Shown here: piece by piece, positions 1 through 5,927 of the stretch
How the letters are laid out: every line of letters begins with the position of its first letter
Position numbering within the stretch: the first letter of the stretch is position 1
NCBI GenBank assembly: GCA_010279815.1
Contig: QEOQ01000106.1
Location: forward strand, 413,587 to 424,478
Direction: 5' to 3'
Source: Brachionus plicatilis
Taxonomy: Eukaryota > Rotifera > Eurotatoria > Ploima > Brachionidae
DNA length: 10,892 nt
The notes under the pieces: generated by a model
Database searches by the model: none
What the model was told of the DNA's origin: nothing
The model's input: the letters and a program-made list of their open reading frames with translations, nothing else
Program-made: the position numbers and the translations under genes

Positions 1-345
1 CAAATTATTTTTTACCAAAAGAATTTTCTATCTTGCTTCTTCAGTAAAAGTCCAATTTTTTAAAGACCTTTATTCTACCGTATTTTGACTATTGCTCTAC
101 GCTTTTATGATATTTTTCGAAATAGAATAGTTTTAATGAAATAAATAATGCTTAACAAAAATATGGTCTATTTTCATTTCATAGAATTTAAAAGAGAGTC
201 TAAAGAAAAATGTTTCAAGAAATTTGAATTATAATTAAAGAAGCAACAATAATCTAATAGAACCGATTGCAAAATCGTAATGTGGTGAAAAAACCTTTGA
301 GTTTTGTTATTCAAGATTAATAAATTGCTTTGTGATCAAGAGATC

Positions 346-366
346 AATGTTGAAGTTTTCAACATT
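346..366. repeat. Short perfect hairpin, 9-bp arms
   Basis: AATGTTGAA at 346-354 and TTCAACATT at 358-366 are perfect reverse complements separated by three bases. It sits in non-coding DNA with no gene next to it. A nearby TGATC/GATCA pair (333-337 and 342-346) adds to the local palindromic character. Function is unknown and chance is possible. Confidence 0.5.
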
Positions 367-573
367 CAAGCTTTCAGTTTTCAATAACATTAACTTGATT
401 TATATAGATTCAGTTGCAAAATTTGAATTATTTAACTTAAATACCCTGTTGTTAAATTTTTTTAAATAACAATGTAATCAATAACTTTTTTTTCATAAAT
501 TTAATAATATTTATATAGAATTTTTTATTATTCTTAATATAATTATTTTTAATGAATTTTAAAAAAATGATGT

Positions 574-618
574 GTTAATCAGTCTCTTTGAGGCATGGGA
601 ACCAGCCTGTTGATTAAC
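574..618. repeat. Nested inverted repeat in a GC-richer island
   Basis: GTTAATCA (574-581) pairs perfectly with TGATTAAC (611-618). Inside it, AGGC (591-594) pairs with GCCT (605-608). The 45-bp segment is clearly less A+T-rich than its surroundings, so it is unlikely to be only a by-product of composition. It could be a structured RNA, a protein-binding site or a small transposon relic; nothing here decides between them. No tRNA-type T-loop or hammerhead core was recognised. Confidence 0.45.
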
Positions 619-1683
619 CTTGAATTGATAAAAATTTTTTTGATTCATTTAAATCAAATTTTAAGTTAAACACTCTAAGACAGATATTTTTTGGGACTAA
701 AAATATCCAAAAAATTTCTTTAATAGAATATGCTTTTTAATTTAAAATAAACTACACAATTCTTTGAAAAATATTTAAAAACGTTAATAAAAAGTAAATA
801 TCTTTTATAATTTTTATTAATTTGAAGTTATTATTAAAAAAAAAATTTCAGAAGATTTTTATTAAATTTTTGGTCCTTTTTTAAATTCTACTACAAAATT
901 CATTTTCACAAAATTCGTAGAATACAAATATCATGAAAAATGCTGAATTTCTGGTGTCAGTTTTATAACTTGCAACTTATTTGTCAACTTTAATCATTTA
1001 AATTTTTATTTACATTTTTCTTAAAATTTATTTCAAAAAATTTTACAATTTATTTTGCTTCAAAAATCGCTCTTGCATGAAAAAACACATTTCAACAAAA
1101 ATTGAATAATTATGATCTTTTAGATTTTATGAAAAAAAAATTTGAAAAATTATTTGAATTAATTTAAGCAAAAAAATTACTTAAAGAGATTGAAAAAAAA
1201 CCCTCTGACCTCTGAGTGTTAACTAGTCTCATATTTTTAATTTTTTAAACATTTTTTAGTCAATTTAATTTATTTGACTTTCATTAATATCAAATTTTTT
1301 TATTAAAATTAAAATTAAAATTTAAAAATTGGCAAATAATTTTCCTAACTGCTAATTTTGATAAAAATAAATCCCTAAATTATTGTTAAGACTAATTTGT
1401 TAAAAAAAAACTTGAACTTCTGCTTACCTGAAACCCAAAATTAGAGCTTCGCCCAGGACCTCTTTGGCCTTAGCCCCTATTCTTTAAACCTAAGCCCCTA
1501 TTGTTTTTATTTTAAATAATAAAATAGCGCTACCAAAAAATTATATGCCACAAAAAATTTCTTCATAATAAATTTTAAGTATTTGAAACTAGTCAAATTG
1601 TCAAAATTTTTTGTTTAACAGAATAATATTTTTCATTATTAATTAAAAAAAATTTTTTAAGAAAAAAGCTCAAAAGAATTTCT

Positions 1684-1708
1684 TAAGTCAATTCCGTGAC
1701 TTGACTTA
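1684..1708. repeat. Perfect 8-bp inverted repeat, 9-bp spacer
   Basis: TAAGTCAA (1684-1691) and TTGACTTA (1701-1708) are exact reverse complements around the spacer TTCCGTGAC. It lies about 400 bp upstream of the GPCR start. A dyad for a dimeric DNA-binding protein is one reading; chance is another. Confidence 0.4.
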
Positions 1709-1846
1709 CGTACAAGTCTGAAAATTAATAACAATTTAATATTTTGACTCTAATGTTTAAAAATCATTTTAAATTTAGTGGCCAATTATTACATAATAAA
1801 GTTATTAATTAATTAGTTTCTTATAATTTTGCATTATTAACAAGTA

Positions 1847-1908
1847 ACATCAGATCCTAACAGGTTCAGAGGTAATTCTTTTATGACTTTATTTGGTAAG
1901 TCTGATGT
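1847..1908. repeat. Inverted repeat ACATCAGA / TCTGATGT upstream of the GPCR
   Basis: ACATCAGA at 1847-1854 and TCTGATGT at 1901-1908 are exact reverse complements, 46 bp apart. The enclosed stretch is relatively GC-rich and includes the donor-like GTAAGT at 1896-1901. It may belong to the promoter or 5' untranslated region of the receptor gene. Confidence 0.35.
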
Positions 1909-2075
1909 CACATAAACAAAAAAATTCAAATTTAAATTCTAAATGTTTATCTAGAAAAATAAAACAATTTACAAATCTAAAAACTAAAAAACTAGATAAT
2001 TGAAATTAATTATAAAATTTATTAAAATAAACAAAAACTGCTCAGAAACTGGTTTAACTATCAAAATTAATAAAC

Positions 2076-2083
2076 TATATAAA
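2076..2083 (+). promoter_or_regulatory. Candidate TATA box for the GPCR gene
   Basis: TATATAAA matches TATAWAAR exactly, 40 bp before the chosen ATG at 2123. If used, transcription would begin near 2106-2110 and leave a leader of about 15 nt. In DNA this A+T-rich such matches are common. The competing reading is that this segment is the 3' part of a leader intron ending at the acceptor at 2106-2107. Confidence 0.3.
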
Positions 2084-2084
2084 G

Positions 2085-2107
2085 AGTCTTTTTTATTTAT
2101 TTTTGAG
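2085..2107 (+). promoter_or_regulatory. Candidate 3' splice acceptor just before the GPCR ATG
   Basis: A pyrimidine-rich run ends in TTTTTGAG, with AG at 2106-2107, 15 nt before the ATG at 2123. It could accept a cis-spliced leader exon, with a consensus GTAAGT donor at 1896-1901 giving a 212-nt intron, or a trans-spliced leader. The frame upstream of 1896 is closed by stops, so any upstream exon would be untranslated. Confidence 0.3.
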
Positions 2108-2122
2108 GTCGACAAAATAAAA

Positions 2123-3121
2123 ATGAAAAACAGCACAATTGAAACAGCCTATACATCATATTTGGGCCTGGTTCAGCAAATAAGCTTCTCCATAATAATG
2201 CCTGCTATGATGATATACGGCCTCATGGTCAATCTGGTTAACTTTTCGGTCCTGCTTAACCCCAAACTCAGATCTAATCTAACATTTAACTATTTGTCTA
2301 TGAGCGCATTGTCCAACATATTTTATTTTGCATTCACTTTTCCGCTATTTAGTGTGACATGTGGTACATTTTGTGACTTTGAATACTCTCTTATAGCCCA
2401 GTTTTACTACTACTTCTTTTTTGGATTTGCCAGAAAAGTGGCTTTAGAAGTCTATTTGCTCAGTCAGATTTTGGTTTCTCTTCAAAGATGTTTGACCATA
2501 ATGAACATTGGTCGCATCAAAATTCCCAGAGTTTACATCACATATTCCATATTTATGTCATGGGCTATCTTGATTAATATTCCAAATTTGTTCACCAGTA
2601 AAATAGACCACGAAACAGTTTGGTATAAAAATGCTTCTATTAAAGAGTATTTTTTGGTTCGGTCAGAGTTTGGTATGAGCCCAGCTGGAACATGGATCAT
2701 CCTAATTGGAACAATATTGAGAAATTTTGTTTTAATTTTTATTATTTTTTTAATAAATGTGTTGTCTTTGATTCAGTTTCGAAAAGCTTTATTGAAAAAG
2801 AAAAAGATTGTCAAAACAGAGAAAGATGGTGATGCTGGTGGGAGAAAAGCAAGTGCTAATCTTAACCGGATGGTTGTAATCATGGGAATGTGCTATCTGG
2901 TCGGCAATTTGCCAAACATGGTTGCTTCGATTTTGAACTCGGTGTTTCCTGAGCCCACCAGCTTCGAATTTCAACTTCAAATTTATATCATTGTGAGCAA
3001 TATTATTTTTTTGTTCACTCAAACATCAGACATTATAATTCTATACAATTTTAATAAGATTTTTAAAAAAATTTTAAAAGATTACTATTTTGCTCTTTGC
3101 AAATGCCTCAAAATAAGGTAA
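2123..3121 (+). CDS. Rhodopsin-like (class A) GPCR, divergent, probable orphan peptide receptor
   Basis: A single open exon encodes 332 residues with seven hydrophobic segments at about 20-44, 55-78, 92-121, 137-158, 188-216, 249-272 and 285-309. Class A landmarks are present: N37 in TM1, QRC (121-123) where DRY is usual, W147 in TM4, P264 in TM6, and D303 followed by IIILY where NPxxY is usual, then FNKIF starting helix 8. N3 (NST) and N170 (NAS) are extracellular glycosylation sequons. The basic third loop has KKKK at 225-228, and C326/C328 in the tail could be palmitoylated. Oddities: N takes the place of D2.50, and the conserved TM3-ECL2 disulfide is not evident, because the residue 25 before R122 is Y97 and ECL2 has no Cys. 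The frame is open upstream to 2000 but with no ATG before 2123. It resembles the diverse invertebrate neuropeptide (FMRFamide-receptor-like) GPCRs; the ligand cannot be named. Stop TAA at 3119-3121. Confidence 0.85.
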   Translation: MKNSTIETAYTSYLGLVQQISFSIIMPAMMIYGLMVNLVNFSVLLNPKLRSNLTFNYLSMSALSNIFYFAFTFPLFSVTCGTFCDFEYSLIAQFYYYFFFGFARKVALEVYLLSQILVSLQRCLTIMNIGRIKIPRVYITYSIFMSWAILINIPNLFTSKIDHETVWYKNASIKEYFLVRSEFGMSPAGTWIILIGTILRNFVLIFIIFLINVLSLIQFRKALLKKKKIVKTEKDGDAGGRKASANLNRMVVIMGMCYLVGNLPNMVASILNSVFPEPTSFEFQLQIYIIVSNIIFLFTQTSDIIILYNFNKIFKKILKDYYFALCKCLKIR

Positions 3122-3427
3122 ATTTTTATCTTTAAAAATATTAATTAATTACTAAATTTAAAAATTTAACTTAATTTTTTTTAAAAATTAATTTTATATG
3201 AAAATGCAAAGTCATTATTTTTTATCATTTGTTCATACTTTATTCATTTGAAAATTATCACACAGTGGAAAAGTGTTTATAAATAGCTCAATTTTAGCTG
3301 AAAATTTGAAATTTTACTTAATATTTAAACAAATGATAAAATTTATCTTATCAAAAAAGTCACCAATTTTTTGAGTATTTATTGAATTTTTTTTTTCACT
3401 TTAAAAAAAAGTTTTAAGCTATTCAAA
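3122..3427. other. Spacer between the GPCR and mucin genes
   Basis: A 306-bp A/T-rich interval with no coding signal. It should hold the 3' untranslated region of the receptor and the promoter of the mucin-like gene. AGGTAAAT at 3116-3123 overlaps the receptor stop codon and resembles a splice donor. Confidence 0.5.
3278..3286 (+). promoter_or_regulatory. Candidate TATA box for the mucin-like gene
   Basis: TATAAATAG, flanked by less A/T-rich sequence (GTGTT before, CTC after), lies 142 bp upstream of the ATG at 3428. It is a good TATA match, but base composition makes it a weak call. Confidence 0.3.
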
Positions 3428-3940
3428 ATGAATCACAAAATTTTGATCACAATTTTTCTTGTCTTATCTGTAAGCCTCAATTGTAAAGGTAGCTCAACAA
3501 GCACCACAACAGTAACAACTACAAAAAAGCCTACGGAATCAAGTACCACAACAGTGACAACCACAAAAAAGCCCACAGGATCAAGTACCACTACAGTGAC
3601 AACTACAAAAAAGCCTACAGGATCAAGTACCACAACAGTGACAACCACAAAAAAGCCCACAGGATCAAGTACCACTACAGTGACAACTACAAAAAAGCCT
3701 ACAGGATCAAGTACCACTACAGTGACAACTACAAAAAAGCCTACAGGATCAAGTACCACTACAGTGACAACTACAAAAAAGCCTACAGGATCAAGTACCA
3801 CTACAGCAAAAACTACAACTACGACTCCTTCAAAAGCTCAATCATCTACAACTGATTATAATTCTTCGACTAATATAAGAATGAATTCATTTGTTTGTGC
3901 TTTACCATTATTTTATTTTATTTTTTCTAAAATGTTTTAA
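3428..3940 (+). CDS. Secreted or GPI-anchored mucin-like Thr-rich repeat protein
   Basis: This 170-residue protein has a signal peptide (hydrophobic ILITIFLVLSVSL, residues 5-17), then a Thr/Ser-rich region. Residues 38-121 are six exact copies of a 14-residue unit, SSTTTVTTTKKPTG. One diverged unit (ending KPTE) precedes them and one broken unit follows. Seven of 14 unit residues are Thr and two are Ser, as expected of a heavily O-glycosylated stalk; the KK pair makes each unit basic. One N-glycosylation sequon, NSS, starts at residue 145. The C-terminus (154-166, SFVCALPLFYFIF) is hydrophobic with almost no cytosolic tail, which suits a GPI-attachment signal; a single membrane anchor is possible. 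The ATG has A at -3. The antisense frame across the repeat is open only because of the repeat. No family was recognised beyond mucin-like; a coat, mucus or cuticle role is inference. Confidence 0.78.
   Translation: MNHKILITIFLVLSVSLNCKGSSTSTTTVTTTKKPTESSTTTVTTTKKPTGSSTTTVTTTKKPTGSSTTTVTTTKKPTGSSTTTVTTTKKPTGSSTTTVTTTKKPTGSSTTTVTTTKKPTGSSTTTAKTTTTTPSKAQSSTTDYNSSTNIRMNSFVCALPLFYFIFSKMF
3539..3790 (+). repeat. 42-bp coding minisatellite, six units
   Basis: There are six in-frame 42-bp units starting at 3539, 3581, 3623, 3665, 3707 and 3749. At DNA level two versions alternate, differing only at silent positions. Type A has CCACAACAG, AACCACA and GCCCACAG; type B has CCACTACAG, AACTACA and GCCTACAG. 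The order is A-B-A-B-B-B, followed by a truncated B at 3791. The units encode identical peptides. The order points to duplication of an A-B pair followed by expansion of B. Confidence 0.93.
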
Positions 3941-4009
3941 GCTTGAAAATTTTTAAATGATGATTTTTTCAAAAAATTTGATTTATTTTTTTAAAAGAAA
4001 AAGTTTTAA

Positions 4010-4015
4010 AATAAA
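4010..4015 (+). promoter_or_regulatory. Candidate poly(A) signal of the mucin-like gene
   Basis: AATAAA lies 70 nt after the stop codon of the mucin-like gene, a plausible distance for cleavage and polyadenylation. The hexamer is frequent in this base composition. Confidence 0.35.
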
Positions 4016-5420
4016 AGTATACAAATAATATTTTTTTTATTTAAAGATTTTTAATAGCAGTAGTTTAAAGTGCGAATCTTGAGAAAAATTTTCCTTTTTG
4101 CTTTGCACCACCACCTAGACGCTTGCCAAGTTATTTTTGGTATTGAATTTGAAAAAAAGATTCAATTATATTAAAATTTCTTGAGAATGAGCTTGGGGTA
4201 TTTAATTGGTAATAGATGCAGCTGATTTTATTTGAATAGTTAATTTTCAATCTTATTTTAATTATATCATTCATTGTCATTTAATGTTTGGTGATGAAAA
4301 ATATAAATATAAAACAAATAAAAAATTTAGAGATTTTAAGTAATGTAGGAGATTTTTGTTCATTTAGAGTCTAAAAAAATATTATAGAGTTCATTAATTT
4401 TTTTATTTAATTTGGCATTTTTTGAAGTAAAATAAACTATTCTATTTAAATTTTATTAAAAATGTTCAATGTTAAATTAGAAAAATTAATTTAACAAGTC
4501 TTTAAGAGGACAAAAAACCTGCTTTTCGAAATTATTTGGAGTTAACTATAAATTTTCTTATCTACTTTCTTTGATAAATAAAAAGTGCATCATTTAGCTT
4601 TGTTTAATGAAAATTATTTAATTTCACAATTTCAATATTTTTTTACAATTATCTTAAAAATTAAAATTTTAATTTGTTTTATCTAAAATTTATTGTGGAT
4701 AGTGAAGTTGCTTTTAATTCAGTTAAATTTTAAAAAATTTTTAATAGAAATTATAAATAACTACTGACTAATTCAACAATTTTTATCATTTTTGCTTCAA
4801 TCTGCAGAAACTATGAAATACTCAGAATTCTGCAAGTCGTAAAAATTTTTTTAATAAAGCGTCATGTGAAAAAGTATTCACAACAATATGTGATCATTAG
4901 TATCATCTCTTAAGTGTGGTAATTTAACATTGACAACATTTTTTGTGATCAAAAAACTTTAATTGCAAAAAATAATTATATTTAAAGTTTAATAAAATTA
5001 AAATAAAAATATTCAAAATTTTTATAAAACAAAGTTTTAAAAGAGTATTTTATTTATTTTTATTTTACATATTCAATTTAACACCCTTTTAATTCTTCAT
5101 AAATTCATTACAAATTTTACTCTCTTTTTAACTAAAAATAAATTTATTAATTTAAAATTGCTTGTAAAGTAAATTTTTTTTAGAAATCAGAAAAAATTTT
5201 GCTGATCATATTCGACACCTAATAAAATGTGAAATTACTTTGCAGGGAATTGCAGAGCTTTTTCAGACACCTGTTTTTGGATGAATAAAAAATGACAAAA
5301 GTTTTTATGTAGTATTTTATTGAATTTTTTTTTTCGTAATACTTAATGAGGGTGCCAAAAATTTTAATTTTTATCCTTCCAAAAATTAATTTTAGTAAAA
5401 TTAAAAAAAAAATTAAAAAT

Positions 5421-5426
5421 TTTATT
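5421..5426 (-). promoter_or_regulatory. Candidate poly(A) signal of BBS7
   Basis: On the minus strand AATAAA occurs about 30 nt after the BBS7 stop codon; another lies at 5316-5321. Either could define the 3' end, and the call rests on position alone. Confidence 0.3.
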
Positions 5427-5455
5427 TAAAAATAAAACGATCAATAAGTTAAAAA

Positions 5456-5927
5456 TTAAGTGTTATGAAAGAACTTAATAAGTTCATCAAGAGAATAGTT
5501 GTCCATTTTTTCGACTAAAAGATTTACTCTATTCTTGACATTTTGTCCAGTAAATTTAAATTTATCTATATACAAATCAGTGATCATTCCGTATAAGCGT
5601 TCCAAATGAGACGGTGATCGCTTGTACTCTTCTTTGTAACGTTCTGCATTTTCTAAAATCTCCTGGTATTCAGCAGTCAAAAAATTTGTGCTATTCTCAT
5701 TTACAGCTAGTTCTTTCAACGCATCAATTAAATGCACCTTTTTTGCCAAGAGCATGTGATAATCAATCATCGGATGGACACATTTGAGTGTGAAAATGGT
5801 CGACTCTGGTGTCGTGTCCAAATCGATATTTAGAACAACTTTTTTGTCGGTGGCTTTTTTGGAAAGTACGTCTTTTAGGATGGAAATTGTAGATACATTC
5901 TCGGACTTAAAAACTGCCTCATTTTGC
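5456..5927 (-). CDS. BBS7: BBS7 terminal exon: platform and helical C-terminus
   Basis: It completes a Lys codon, then encodes [19 protein letters not shown], the platform, and the helical tail ([36 protein letters not shown]). It ends LIKFFHNT and TAA at 5458-5456. There are 156 residues plus the stop. The ATG at 5821-5819 is internal to this exon and not a start. Confidence 0.94.

Larger units (their letters stand above)
1..1995. other. AT-rich non-coding region upstream of the GPCR
   Basis: No reading frame with protein-like composition was found on either strand. The stretch is dominated by A/T runs. Exceptions, listed separately, are hairpins at 346-366, 574-618, 1684-1708 and 1847-1908 and a GC-richer patch near 1435-1500. 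A GTAAGT at 1896-1901 matches the consensus splice donor and could end a 5' untranslated exon of the receptor gene, but no upstream coding exon is visible. Confidence 0.6.
3941..5455. other. Convergent intergenic region (mucin-like gene and BBS7 3' ends)
   Basis: About 1.5 kb of A/T-rich DNA between two genes that point at each other. It must contain both 3' untranslated regions. Short open stretches at about 4065-4165 (either strand) and 5246-5284 (+) have slightly higher GC, but none reaches 40 codons or shows a recognised motif. Confidence 0.5.

Noticed and set aside
2000..2122. Upstream 41-codon extension of the GPCR frame
   Set aside because: It begins with TTG, not ATG, and is A/T-biased with a likely splice acceptor or TATA box inside it.
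2789..3022. Minus-strand frame inside the GPCR
   Set aside because: Shadow of the receptor coding sequence; no motif or splice context.
3433..3801. Antisense 122-codon frame over the mucin repeat (VVVTVVVLDPVGFF units)
   Set aside because: It is open only because the 42-bp unit, a multiple of three without stops on either strand, is repeated. The composition is unnatural and the plus strand gives a signal peptide and sensible protein.
4065..4165. Open stretches on both strands with slightly higher GC
   Set aside because: About 30-34 codons, bounded by stops, no start codon, clear splice pair or recognised motif.
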